DNA of 64,000 nt. It comes from Telmatactis stephensoni (lineage: Eukaryota; Cnidaria; Anthozoa; Actiniaria; Isophelliidae). Shown in pieces: positions 1 to 12,284 of the stretch (positions are counted from its first letter, which is position 1; each line of letters begins with the position of its first letter). The position numbers were made by a program, and so were the translations under genes. The DNA lies in NCBI GenBank assembly GCA_029948255.1, contig JALIZF010001793.1:244001-308000 (forward strand), written 5' to 3'. A model generated the notes under the pieces. That model did no database searches. It saw nothing but the letters and a program-made list of their open reading frames with translations, and had not been told where the DNA came from.

Positions 1-2500
1 CAACTACTAGTTCGTAGTAGACTCCAAAGCCATTGTTTTCTTTTGTTCTTTAACAACTAATAATACAAACTAGTCATTTTTCTTTCACAGCCGAAGGAAA
101 ATCACTCCAAGTACAGAATATGCGCGCTTTCAAATTAACTTCGATATGGAAATTAAAGGATTTTCTTAATGCGTGCAACAGAAATGTACAACATCCATTG
201 CAATTAAGTTGCAGTGCAAATGTTTCTCGATTTACCACTCCGTGCGAACAGCAAGTGATAACATGACGAGTATGCGCCAACCGCTGGACAGAAGTGGCCT
301 CAATTACGGTTTTCACCTGGCTTAGGGCTACCTCTCTCATAAAGAGAGTCGTATTTAGTCTCCCAAAAGTTTTTCGGAGCATTACAGTCGAGTGCAGAAG
401 TACGAACAGCTAGAAATAATCCTTTCAAAATTATCCATTTATCCAAGACAATAGAAGTTGGAGACATGCGCAGATGTTATCACTTGCTGCTCTCCGTGCG
501 TGCAACAAATTTTCAGTACGAGGTAGAAAGTCATCTTTTCCTTTTTGCAACAAAGGAAATTTATTGCTTGTGGAGTGGTAATACGAGAAACATTTGCTCT
601 GCAGCACAATATCGCACCTATGTGTTGCCCGTATTACCGTTACGTACGAGCCCAATTATCAGACTGTTGGAAATCTTTCGTTCCAGTGTTAGTGCAACGA
701 CTGATCTCCTGACCGTATGATAACCAGGCCAAGATTACATAAACTGAAAATATGATTGACAAATTTCAGTACAGTGAAATCCCTATTCTGGCCTAGTAAA
801 CACCACACTTACGTGCACTTTCCGCTAATTATTAGCGTTTACGTTAAGTAACCAACGTACATGGACACGTATGTGTAGCGTTAAACTTTAGAGGGAACAT
901 GGACGAGTCGAGACCTTAGAGAGCTCATTGTACTATGCTCTAAAAGAAAATTACTCAAAGCCTGGTTTTCACTGGCAATGCAAACACAAGCACCATACTG
1001 ATTCGTTTTCATCGAGATGACATGGACGCAAGGCACAAGTGTGCACACAGCACGATGCGCGCTCCGTTTTCATCGAGATAACATGGTCTGCAAGGACAAG
1101 AAAAAGAAAAACGTTTGATGTGCTTGCGCTTATGCTTGTGTGGTAGTGAACATCAGGCCTTAGGGAACAACTAGATGACAATCGTGACATTTTTATTCGT
1201 CTTCTTTAATATATCTGTTACATATTCAGACGTTACTGCGTTGCCTAGATCTACCAACTAACTATTTCTTACACAAGATTATCGTTTTGTAATGTCTAGC
1301 AAGGCAGGCCTAAATACGAACTAATATTTTGGCGAACTTAATCAGGTTGGACGGCGCCTTTTCCAACGTGATCAGTTTATTTCAAAAACATTCCAATTGC
1401 GAATCCGAACGCCTGCTTGAACAACATGAAACTTGCTAGGAGCGTTACTCAAGGATGTCAAGTCTAATTCTATTCCTATTTGAACACGTGGTACAAACAT
1501 TGTATAGACTTCAGCTCTAGTTATTTCGATTACAAATAGTACTATTTTGCATTTAGTTGAATAAGTCTCTTGCTTTGCGTTTGAGGGGGGAAAAGACATC
1601 GCTGGATGGCCAACTGAAACAAAGAATAAATTTATAATTAGACGTAGGTCAATTTGAGAAATGGCATGAGCATTAGTAGGACGCAATCTCTCAGTACTCG
1701 GTCCTCTGCTGTTTCTCCTCTACATCAATGCACATTCTGTAGAACAACAGAAGCTCACCTGAACATATTCCTTTATTAGAACCATGTCAGAAGCCAATGA
1801 AGTGGCAGTGGTAGTACAATTTGGGCTGGAATTCTTCATATCGTTGGAAACATCTGAAACGAAAACAGGAAATCCGCAATAAGACAATTTAACTTGAGGA
1901 ATGACATTTTAGTTGATGTACAGCAAGACCCACAAAGTACCTGCATGGATCAGTATATAGTCTTGACTAAAACCAATGTGAACAGCTGCCAGTGGCCATG
2001 ATAACCTTGCACATCAATCGAGGAATTTCTCGTTCCGCTGCAAAAGCAAAAGCAAAATAGAGAAAGAGGAAGAAAAAGAGAAAGAAGAAGAAAAAGAAAA
2101 GAATTTATTCGGAAATTTTATTAAAATTTAATGTTTTTGCTTATTTTACTTTATTTTACTTTAGTTTTTTATATCATTTAGTGTAGTTTATATCAAGATT
2201 GTTTTATTGCTTTACTTTTTATTTGAAATTTAAGAAAAGGAAAGAAAAGAGTCAGAAGACTGGAAAAGAAAGAAAAGAAACCAAAAGAAAGCACAGTCAA
2301 TTTTCCGTGGCCGAAGAGCTGCTTCATACTGAACACTGCCATTTCGTGTGACAACGTCTTGATCTAGTGGCAAAAGTCTGAAATGATAAAAACGAAATCA
2401 TCCATCAGAAAGTTGAGCGAGTTCCACAGAGAAAAGAAGATACAGCGTAACCAACACGTGAGCCAAGAGAGATCCGACTGAAGAACCCACTTTGACGTTA
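1..2500. other. Intergenic, no gene recognised
   Basis: No reading frame here resembles a known protein family and no convincing exon with splice signals was found. A short imperfect direct duplication of about 65 bp around the phrase TTTCATCGAGAT lies near 1005-1096. From about 2040 to 2290 the strand is very purine-rich (GAAA-type runs). The rest looks like unique AT-rich intergenic DNA. Confidence 0.5.
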
Positions 2501-2504
2501 AAAC

Positions 2505-3362
2505 AACTTTGAAAACAACTGAAAAAAAAAGGAAAATGTTAGTGTAACCTGAAAGAGATGTAGAGTTTAAAAACTAAACCCACGAAACAACTACGAGAAG
2601 AAATCATATCTTACAAAAAAGTCAAACGAGAAAATTATACTGATCGATGTAGAAATTTCCGCTTTTCAGTTTTAAATTTATTTTTTCGTGGATTGAGTTT
2701 TTGGACTCTGAGGTTAATAAAGTTCATGAAGTACGGAAATTCAACCTGAGAAAGAAAGAATTTTCAATGAAAGAAAGAAAAGCCAGAACAAAAACATCAT
2801 GAGTACAATTGACCTGAAAAGGACAACGAGTCAGTAAAAACGTCGAAACAACTGAAAGGTACAAAGTAAAATGTGTTAGTAAAAGCTGAAAAAGATGTAG
2901 AGTTCAAATACTGAATCCATGAAACATTACAATGTAGAAATCGCCTTTAGACAAACGAAAGAAAGTTCAGTGTTTCTTGGACTGAGTGTTTGGACTCTAT
3001 GGGTTATTAGTATATCAAATGAAAATAATAATAAGTCGAGAAAATCAGACTCTAAACGGAAATTAAAGAAAGAAAGATAGAACGTTGTAAAATCCTGAAA
3101 AAGAGAAGGGAAATCGTAAGTACAACCTGAAAAGCAAAACGCGTTAAGTAAAAGGTCGAAAACATCTGAAACTGATACTAAAGGAAAATATGTTAGTAAG
3201 AAGCTGAAAGAGATGTAGGGTTCAAATACTACCAAAACCCATGAAGCATTACTGACTGGTCAATAAACAAACCGTTTCTGAGAGAGACTGAACATTCGAT
3301 TTCTCAGTTTGTTTCATGGGTTTAGTTTTCGAACTCTAAATTGTTAGTGCTATAATATACAC
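2505..3362. repeat. Three diverged tandem copies, ~320 bp period
   Basis: The phrases ATGTTAGT, GAAAGAGATGTAG, TTCAAATACT and CCCATGAAACA recur in the same order at about 2535, 2871 and 3189. Each copy is followed by a GTTTGGACTCT-like phrase. Copies have many substitutions, so the array is old. It abuts the left TTAA of the large palindrome that begins at 3371. Confidence 0.6.
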
Positions 3363-3370
3363 TAATTTAA

Positions 3371-5187
3371 GGTGTTTCAAAGTAGTTGTTGACGCGCTAC
3401 ACCTCTCATTTTAAATTCGCGATTTAATGGACTTCTTCTCGTCGGATCAAAATATCCTTTGGACCAATTATCAAGCAAAGATTGAATTTTTGAATGTTAG
3501 TAATTTTAAGTCAATCTGTGATTTTACAGCAAAGATATTCAATGATCGTTTAAATCAGTCTTTCTAAAATATCTCCCGTTTACGATGAGCTTTTGAAAAA
3601 CGATAACATAGGCCTAAAACTTCACATTCATGCACACATACTTATAGTTAAATCAGAGAGTTTAAACAGAGCGATTTCGAGTACTAGACGCAAACATTTT
3701 TTATGCGTATTTTGCGTCGCAAAAACTAAGGTATAGCTTGTCATGCAGAAAAGAAATACTCGGCGCTCAAACATATGCGCTAAAATACTGAAAACACGTT
3801 GCTATATTGTTGTTCTTTCTCTCTGGTAAATTGCACTGGTTTAAGTGTTCATTTGGCGGAGTTATGATTTTTCTTCTGATAGTATGTGGGATTCACTAGC
3901 TGCGACAATTTTAACTTTCAAGCGGCGTAAGAGATATCTCTTCAAGTCATCACTGTTTAGAGCCCAAAATCACGGATATACTTACTCAAAGTATCATAAA
4001 ACACGCAGCAGAAATTTATTAAATTTGATATGTAAAGCAACATTTTTCAATTTCACTTGAATACAGTGCTTCAAACGCGCCGGAGTAGAATCAAACCCGT
4101 GTGTACAAATGCATGACGATGGCGTGATGCTTGCTGATTATGTCACGCTACATTCCTTCGCACCCGTGTTACGATGCATTTGCATATAGTGCCTTTACAC
4201 TTCTTTCGATGCAATGCCTGCAACTAAAAGTTCGAGAAGTAAGAAAAACCGTAGACTTGCTGCACGTTTGGCAAGAGAAAAAAAAAAAATGGGGGAGCCG
4301 CAACTAATTTTTCCAATTTCGAGTTTTGTGTGATCCTTTCAGTATAGTTCCTAGTTCAAATAAAACCGCGGTATGCAAATGCGTCGTAACACGGGTGCGA
4401 AGAAATGTAGCGTGATATAATCAGCAAGCATCACGCCATCGTCATGCATTTGTACACACGGGTTTGATTCTACTCCGGCGCGTTTGAAGCACTGTATTCA
4501 AGTGAAATTGAAAAATGTTGCTTTACATATCAAATTTAATAAATTTCTGCAGCGTGTTTTATGATACTTTGAGTAAGTATATCCGTGATTTTGGGCTCTA
4601 AACAGTGATGACTTGAAGAGATATCTCTTACGTCGCTTGAAAGTTAAAATTGTCGCAGCTAGTGAATCCCACATACTATCAGAAGAAAAATCATAACTCC
4701 GCCAAATGAACACTTAAACCAGTGCAATTTACCAGAGAGAAAGAACAACAATATAGCAACGTGTTTTCAGTATTTTAGCGCATATGTTTGAGCGCCGAGT
4801 ATTTCTTTTCTGCATGACAAGCTATACCTTAGTTTTTGCGACGCAAAATACGCATAAAAAATGTTTGCGTCTAGTACTCGAAATCGCTCTGTTTAAACTC
4901 TCTGATTTAACTATAAGTATGTGTGCATGAATGTGAAGTTTTAGGCCTATGTTATCGTTTTTCAAAAGCTCATCGTAAACGGGAGATATTTTAGAAAGAC
5001 TGATTTAAACGATCATTGAATATCTTTGCTGTAAAATCACAGATTGACTTAAAATTACTATCATTCAAAAATTCAATCTTTGCTTGATAATTGGTCCAAA
5101 GGATATTTTGATCCGACGAGAAGAAGTCCATTAAATCGCGAATTTAAAATGAGAGGTGTAGCGCGTCAACAACTACTTTGAAACACC
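3371..5187. mobile_element. Large palindromic (foldback-type) element flanked by TTAA
   Basis: The left arm (3371-4186) and right arm (4372-5187) are each 816 bp and are reverse complements with only a few mismatches, for example GAATGTTAGT against GAATGATAGT. They enclose a 185-bp loop (4187-4371). The ends read GGTGTTTCAAAG and CTTTGAAACACC, and both are flanked by TTAA (3367-3370 and 5188-5191), which looks like a target-site duplication. No transposase is encoded, so it would be non-autonomous. TTAA targets are typical of piggyBac-like elements, but the termini do not match classical piggyBac ends, so superfamily is left open. Confidence 0.88.
4214..4333 (+). CDS. Small basic ORF in the loop of the palindrome (39 codons)
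   Basis: An ATG-initiated frame of 39 codons plus TGA lies entirely in the non-palindromic loop of the 3371-5187 element. The first half is strongly basic, rich in Lys, Arg and Ser (starting MPATKSSRSKK), and then runs through a poly-Lys stretch from an A-run. The second half is short and hydrophobic. I do not recognise it. It may be the captured 5' end of a host or transposon gene, or chance coding. No splice donor is obvious and expression is unknown. Confidence 0.2.
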   Translation: MPATKSSRSKKNRRLAARLAREKKKMGEPQLIFPISSFV

Positions 5188-5191
5188 TTAA

Positions 5192-5880
5192 ACAAATGCA
5201 TCAATAGAAATGAAAATATAATAAGTTAATGTAATAAATAACGTCAATAAAAGCATTAAATACTGTATATCATTCTGCAATCCCCCCCCCCCCCACTCCA
5301 CCCCCACAAAATAAATGAAACAAAATCAATTTCCCACAATGAATAAACTGACAAAAATAAAACGTTGATGAGACGTACCAACTAAGAGCACCACCCCCTC
5401 CCCTCCCCCCCCCCCCCCCAAAAAAAAAACAAAAACAAAAACAAAACAAAATATATGGTTCTCAATACCCTCAGTAAAATAGAATTCCCCGAATTTTTCC
5501 CCACTTTCAATAACCAAATTCCACATTTACCGACTGAACACAAATTAATTGTCGGAAAATGTTCAGTTTTCAATTTTCAAAATAAACAATAGTAACAACA
5601 TTGAACGCTTATTCCACAGGCAAGCTAAGCTGGTTTGACCTTCCCAACCCAAAATTCCCCAACATTTGAAAAATAAAATGAAACAAAGGATTGTTATTAG
5701 AAGTGTTACAACCCAAACACATATATTATTAAATCATTAAAACACAATGCGCATTGCTCAATGAAATGTACAGTAAAGCGGCTGTTCAGGCTTACTCCCC
5801 TTGGAAAGATATTTCCCCCCAATTTAATTACAGAAATAAACAGTTTGAATTATTACAAGTCATATTTACAATATTGGATA
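5192..5880. other. Intergenic with homopolymer C and A runs
   Basis: AT-rich DNA with C-runs at about 5282-5294 and 5401-5419, the second followed directly by an A-run and (CAAAA) repeats. No gene-like content. Confidence 0.5.
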
Positions 5881-5884
5881 AATA

Positions 5885-6300
5885 TAGTGTACACTATATA
5901 TCTATGGTTCACACTCACTCATACGCACTGTCGAAAACACATGTGAACATTAAAGTTGTGAAAAATTACAAGCCAAAATTTACAATAATAACCTTAATGT
6001 ACAGTAAATATCTATGGTGCACACTCACTCATACGCATTGCCGAAAACACATGTATACACTATAATTATCATTTATGAATGGATTATCATTATTGTGAAA
6101 AATTACAAGTCATAATTTACAATACATAGTCATAATGCACAGTAGATATCTATGGTGCACACTCACTCACTCACATTGCCGAATACACATTCGTACATTA
6201 AAGTTATTGTAAATAATTATTTACAATAATCATAATGTACAGTAGATATCTATGGTACACACCCACTCACACACATTGCTGCAAACACGTCAAAGTTATC
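5885..6300. repeat. Four-copy diverged tandem repeat, ~100-140 bp units
   Basis: The phrase ATATCTATGGTNCACACTCACTC recurs at about 5897, 6008, 6147 and 6247. Each time it is followed by a CATTGCCGAAAACACAT-like phrase and an AT-rich ACAATAATCATAATGTACAGTA segment. Unit length varies because of indels. Confidence 0.75.
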
Positions 6301-6578
6301 ATTTATAATGTTAATTAACATATCAATATTGCCCATTAGATGGACAATCTAACCATAATTAATAGACCCATTGTGATGATGAAATCGTGGAACCATGGTA
6401 ATTCGGGTAAATATATTATAAAGGCCCATGGTTTTGCGCTGTGATGATCTTGAGGTCGTGGACACATGGTTTTGCAGTTCATGCAGTTAATGTGATATGG
6501 TCGTAGTCAAGATCCACGGTTTTTGGCGGATGATGAAGTCTTGGAACCATTGTATTATAGCAGGTAAATGTATGGACC

Positions 6579-6745
6579 AACTCGTCTGGAGAAATCAACT
6601 CATCTTTTAAAGAAATCCAACTCATCGTTTAAAGAAATCCAACTCATCGTTTAAAGAAATCCAACTCGTCATTTAAAGAAATCCAACTCATCGTTTAAAG
6701 AAATCCAACTCGTCATTTAAAGAAACCCAACTCGTCTTTAAATGG
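6579..6745. repeat. 22-bp minisatellite, ~7 copies
   Basis: Direct repeats of the unit AAAGAAATCCAACTCATCGTTT with single-base variants (CTCGTCATTT alternating with CTCATCGTTT). There are no spacers, so it is a plain minisatellite. Confidence 0.85.
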
Positions 6746-9740
6746 GAAGTCAAATTTGTCTGAATAAATGAAAAGTTGATAGATAAGCCAGTGCAAGTCG
6801 TTGATGGTCCCGAGTGGACCAGTGCCGGAAACACATGCCTAATCCTAGTCCTAGACCTATCCTAAATGAAAAAAAAACAAACAAAAAACAAAAAACAAAA
6901 GAAAAGACTAGAAAAAAAAGAAGAAGAAAACGCAAAAGAAAATGATTGAAAGTGAATGGAAAATTTGTATGTCGCGCGATGTCAGTCGAACGGAAGGAGC
7001 TGGGATCACAGCGCAAGTTCTGCCATCCCCTCCGAAAATTTGACAAAAGTCAAGTGCGAGACTTCATCTTTTGCCATGTATTATAAATATTCGTAGAACT
7101 ACTGCCAATGAGCCGAAATTTTAATCCCTAGTTCCTTATCTAAAGCTACCACTATAAATGAAAAAGCTATGGTACTTGAATACTCGTCGTCGCAACCCAG
7201 TTTGGTTGTTCTTGGTAGACTTGGCTGAAACAGAAGGTGCAAATGCCATGGTATCACAATTTGTGACAAACCATGTCATTTACGTTGGGTTAGGCCGGGC
7301 CAAAACAAATCTGATCAACACTAAATTTGGGTGGAGCTAATCTAGAGTACGACCATTACCGTCGGCTCGCAGAACCAGCTGGTTGGGGAGAGGGAATGAA
7401 AAAAATACAGGTGTAGCTAGTTATGCGTACCGACCGACGTTGCACAGCCTGACCAGCGCTAACCTAAGACCTATATCGCCAGAAATCTAAGCCCCTATAC
7501 CCTGTAGTTTAGGTGTATGCGTTGTATGTAGACTGATCAGCTGACAACTATAATGGTCGAACTCTACATCTAAAGATCACGACACAGACTCAGACTACAA
7601 AGGAGGTCTCTCAGTTTGAGAGTAAGGTCGATCGGGTCCATATTCCATGCGTTGTCCAGCGCTGTCCTCTCGTAGGCCTAAGTATTATTGAAAACTAACC
7701 TAAGCAGGTCAACTGACCCCGGCCCGAAATGCCGGTCCAAAAGCTAATAGATCCGACCTAGTTTGCGAGTGGTAGCTTTGTCTAATGCAACTCGCTTGGT
7801 CCATATGTATGAACTATGGATCCCTCCTAGTCCTAGCTAATGCTAAGTGAAATTTTCAAGCTTTTTAGGGTACTAAGTGAAATGGATCCCTTCACTTGCG
7901 ACTACAGGCCAAAAATTGAGAATGAAAACAATGCAACAGCAGCAACATACACAGATAAAGTTACAAAACACCTCCAACACAGCCTACAGCCAACAGGCGC
8001 CCTACATGACACGCCATATTTGCAAGCAAACAGACGAGTGCAGGCCATGAGGGGCGTCTGATTTCGCAGGCACAAAACAACGTTGAAATAAATATGAACA
8101 TATAACAACACTGAACGTAAAAGCGATGATGACAATTTGATTCATCACAAGTAAAAAGAATCCATTTCTGAATATTCTAATTCCTATCAGAGAATAGGAA
8201 TTATGTTGCGAGTTGCTTCTACAAACACACTCGTGCACACACACACAAAACAACCAGAACCTCGAGGAATTTAACAAATACAGCCAATTAAAGGCTAAAT
8301 GAAAAAAATATCCTAGAATTTGGTTTACTCGAGGTCTGTTGTCATACTAAACCCTGTGGTCTTCATCTGTAGGTGCAGCAGCTAGAAAAAAAAGATGGAA
8401 AAAGGATTCATTAATCAATAGCTGATATAAATTGTTCGAATTTTATTTTGTCGCGCGCAATTCTTTTGAGAGCAGCTTCAGTGTTTCTCGAAGTGCACAT
8501 TATTTTCAATTTCTAGGAATTTACAGGCAAGTTTGTTGGTGCTCGCGCATTCTCGTAATTTTTCCCGTAAATTTACAATCTCGTAAAGTTCAGTTATCGG
8601 TCTTTCGAACCCCATGCCAGGTCCCGCACACATCCATTCAATGTTGCTGTGAAAACTTTCCCGCTCTGGGAGCTACAAAACAGTCAGCACGCAGACCGCC
8701 AGAGGGATTCAATCGCGCACTGATAGACAATACACCCCCAATTTTTACATCAAACAAATAACAGCAAATTAGAATGTACTGTAGCTACAGCTACTAAGGG
8801 CGAAAAATTAACATGCATTGATTTATTTGGCTTGTGTTTACCACAGTTGAGATTTTATGTTTGCACACTTCACAATTTCTCAGTTAAAAAAACAAACTGT
8901 CAATTTTACGTTAGATGAATTCAAAAAGTAAAAACTTAAAACCCTTATATATTTGCTGGATAGCTGATTTATTTTGAAGGAAACTTCGAATTTATTGCGA
9001 GTATTCTAGCAGTCATCCCAGCGTTTAGCAAATTCTACGAGGTCCTTTATCGAAGTCTTGAATTATAATGTAAAACAGTTTGGAGATAATAAAATTTTCT
9101 ATTAGCTAAAGAAACGCAAATTTGTACTCTCAGAGCTCAAATGTTTAGAAAACGAGCATCCTCAGTACCGACTCAAAAGCACATGGTGTTGCAATGTATA
9201 GTACGTAAAAACACACTTTTCTCGCTTTGAAACAAACTTTCTGGATACCAAAACATAACACATTTACTCAGTATACAAGAATAATATTACTGTGTCTTTA
9301 CAAAACCAATTAGAAGAATTCAGAATATAAAAATCCATATAAAAATCTCAAAGTTCTACTTACCATATCAGATTTGCTGCTGTGTGAAGTCGAACTCGCT
9401 TGCATCGAAATATGTACTTGATACACGTGATCAATCCAAAGTTTCTCGACCAATCAAAATCGACAATTCCGAGGGGGTGTTTTTTTAACGCTTTCTGACT
9501 GGTCAGCTAAGACAATCTTTAGGCGGGAAAATTCGTGCATCATGCACGTGAAAATGTTTTATCTCCAAAAGAATGTATGAAACTTTTCGCTCGTTTTACG
9601 CACCAAGATAGAAAATATTTGTGAACAGTACCAAAGAAATTTCCTCGAATTTTGAAAAAGAAAACGGGATTTGATGACTTATTAAAATAGAGAGAGAAAG
9701 AGATTGACAAAGAAACAAAGACAGAGAGAGAAAGGATGAA
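6746..9740. other. Intergenic, no gene recognised
   Basis: No conserved protein frame was found on either strand. The segment has ordinary AT-rich composition, a short A/G-rich run near 6865-6945 and a short (CA)n near 8238-8250. Several frames of 60-110 codons exist but show no family resemblance and no supporting splice structure. Confidence 0.5.
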
Positions 9741-9749
9741 AGGGAGAAA

Positions 9750-9816
9750 AAAACGAGAGACTGAGAGAAGGGGGCAGGGGAGAAGAAGGAATAAACGTTT
9801 GCTTTGATAGGAAGAA

Positions 9817-9849
<33 letters not shown>

Positions 9850-9888
9850 AAGAAAGAAAAAAAGGAAGAAAGAAAGAAAGAAAGAAAA

Positions 9889-9939
<51 letters not shown>

Positions 9940-10233
9940 AGGAAAGAAACAGAAGATTAAGCAAAGAAATGAATTCAGTTACATTTGAAAGGAGCCAGTA
10001 CACATAACATTTTTATTTGATATGTCGGCAAGCCAGTACTGTACTGACCTGGGGCCGGTTGTACGAAGGGTGAATAGCGCTATCCAGCGGATAAAATCTA
10101 TACAAAATCTATACAGTGGATAACTCTTATCCGGTGGATAACTTTATCCAACCTTCGTACAACAGAGACTGAGAGAAGGGGCCGGGGAGAAGAAGGAAAG
10201 AAGGAATAAACGTTTGCCTTGAAAGGAAGAAAA

Positions 10234-10309
<76 letters not shown>

Positions 10310-10445
10310 AAAGAAAAGAAAAGAAAAGAGGAAAGAAACAGAGGATGGAGCAAAGAAATGAATTCAGTTACATTTGAAAGGAGCCAGTACACCTAAATTT
10401 TTTGATTTGCGATATGTCGGCAAGCCGGTACTGTATTGACCTGTA
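9750..10445. repeat. Segmental tandem duplication carrying a purine microsatellite
   Basis: A block beginning GAGACTGAGAGAAGGGG and ending TATGTCGGCAAGCC is present twice, at about 9756-10050 and 10165-10445. Both copies hold an expanded (GAAA)n/(GA)n tract between identical flanks (AATAAACGTTTGC on the left, GAATTCAGTTACATTTG on the right). The tracts differ: the first mixes GA and GAAA, the second is pure GAAA followed by GAAAA. A MITE remnant (10051-10163) sits at the junction. Confidence 0.85.
10051..10163. mobile_element. MITE, GGGCCGGTTGTACGAAGG family, right end truncated
   Basis: The left terminal inverted repeat GGGGCCGGTTGTACGAAGG pairs with CCTTCGTACAAC at the right, but the last bases of the right end are missing where duplicated DNA begins. 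The interior repeats GGATAA/TTATCC phrases and is itself palindromic. A complete relative is at 35863-36001. Confidence 0.8.
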
Positions 10446-10794
10446 CTGTGTTCATTTTATAGTTATTGTGAAATGACGACATTAATTATTGTAAAACATG
10501 ATTGACATGCTGACATGCTAAAAGGAAATTACCAATTAACTAATGAACGATAAAAAAATAATATTTGGGCATCAACGGTGTACTAGGTTTTCTTTCAACT
10601 GTAAAGTTTGCAGTTTTTAATATCCAATCAAGTCAGTCAGTTTGATCCACCATACACCGGCAGAATTATTGGTAGTGATTTGCAATTGTCTTAACAGGCA
10701 AATTGTCGATTTTTCTTCAACATCGTTCTTATCAAGGAACTGGCTTCAAAATGCGACAGATTATTTCAAAGGGCGACGGTTTTTGATATTTTAA

Positions 10795-11642
10795 AGTGTG
10801 ACGGTTTTAATTCTAAGTATTCGACAGCTGCTAGTCAAAGTGCGTCATTTCAATGTGAGTTGTAATTAACAGGGCTTGCTCTCTTTCACAAACACTACCA
10901 TTAACTGCATTTATAAACGTTTCTAAAACCAGATAAAAAAATCCTCGTGGCAAGGGGAAAACAATACGTACAACACAGCTGATTATTTGAAAAAAACTCG
11001 ACATAGTATATATTTACATTGAAAAATGTCTTGAGTCACCGATGACTACTCTGTACTTTAATCTAGATATTGGACTTGGCTGGAATTGTCTGTTGGCCGG
11101 CATTTCAATATCCTGAGAATCTTCTAAAGGTTGACGGATGCGCGTACAAACTTGAAAGTGCGACGGTTTTTATTTCTAAGTTCGATAACTGCTACTCAAA
11201 GTGCGTCATTTCAAGGTGAGTTGTAACAGGGCCTGCTCTCTTTCACACAGGTACACACTACCATTAACTGCATTTATAAACGTCTCTACCATACGAAATT
11301 CACCTCACGTTTTTTGTTTTTGATTTTTTGGTTTAGTTTCTGTTGTTGTTAATTGCTTGTTTGTTTGTTTTAGTTTTAGTTTTAGTTTTAGTTTTTTGTT
11401 TGTTTTTGTTTTAGGAAGGAACTTAAAACCAGATAAAAAATCCTCGTGAAAAGGAGAGAACAACGCGTACAACACAGCTGAACATTGGAATAAAGATAAC
11501 TCGACATAATATACATTTACGTTGAAAAAATGTCTTGAGTCACCGATGAATACAATGTACTTTAATCTAGATATTGGACTTGGCTGGAATTGTAGGTTGG
11601 CATTTCAATATCCTGAGAATCTCCTAAAGGTTGACGGATGCG
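10795..11642. repeat. Two-copy tandem duplication, second copy with an insertion
   Basis: A unit starting AGTGCGACGGTTTT and ending GGTTGACGGATGCGCGT appears at about 10795-11140 and again at 11155-11642. Shared landmarks include GTCTTGAGTCACCGATGA and ATTGGACTTGGCTGGAATTG. The second copy carries an extra ~130 bp T-rich block (about 11290-11425, with repeated TTTTAG) absent from the first. Confidence 0.85.
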
Positions 11643-12284
11643 CGTTCAAACATCGCACGTAAGGCTCCCTATTCTATATACTCAATTCGTTTTCAATTGG
11701 CTGACGTGCTACGTCGTACTGGCTTCCTCAGCAAGCAATTTTTCGATTTCCTATGCAGGAAGTTCGAACGCACGTTTTCAAAAACTTAAGATAACGAATG
11801 GATCTCACAATGCAATTCATTTAATATGTATATTATTCCTTATTTCTAGTGAAAATGTTGATATATATATACATAACGCCTTTAAAGATGAAATTTTTTG
11901 CGTAGAATGAAATGCATCATTTTATGATGTTCCAACGTTGCGATTTATGTTATATATTATCATTTTATTTATTTATTTTCTATATATATATCATTTTATC
12001 TTCGGCTTATCCTTATATTATTGTTCTTTACGCCGCTCTTTTACACATTTAGTTCATTTCTCTATGTTCCTTGTTTCTATCCAACAATGAATTTCATTTC
12101 AAATGGAGGGCCCGCTGTAATTAGTCTAAGCTGTAGCGGTGTTCCTGCCATTAGGCAAAGTAAATAAGATAAAAATATAACAAAAAGTAAAACTGATAAA
12201 ATAGTTCCAATACGGCAGCGTTTTTCACTTAAGTTAATTTCAGCAAAGAAACTGACAATAAAATGGCTTCGTTCCTTCGGTTCT
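11643..12284. other. Downstream region of the GPCR gene
   Basis: This is the 3' side of the minus-strand GPCR. Several TTTATT hexamers (AATAAA on the minus strand) cluster at about 11965-11980, roughly 310 bp past the stop codon, and could serve as its polyadenylation signal. No other gene is seen. Confidence 0.4.

Noticed and set aside
3845..4060. Identical 71-codon frames on opposite strands (3845-4060 + and 4498-4713 -)
   Set aside because: They are mirror images inside the palindrome arms, begin with GTG and not ATG, and match no family. Duplication of the frame is explained by the inverted repeat.
3367..5191. Assigning the TTAA-flanked palindromes to piggyBac
   Set aside because: The target site fits, but the termini start GG and not the usual C-rich ends, and no transposase is present, so superfamily is left open.
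6579..6745. CRISPR-like regular short repeats
   Set aside because: The 22-bp units are directly adjacent with no spacers, and the genome is eukaryotic; a minisatellite explains it.
9596..10392. Ser/Phe/Leu-rich and Lys/Arg/Glu-rich frames across 9.6-10.4 kb
   Set aside because: They read through (GAAA)n and (GA)n microsatellites and have no unique protein sequence of note.
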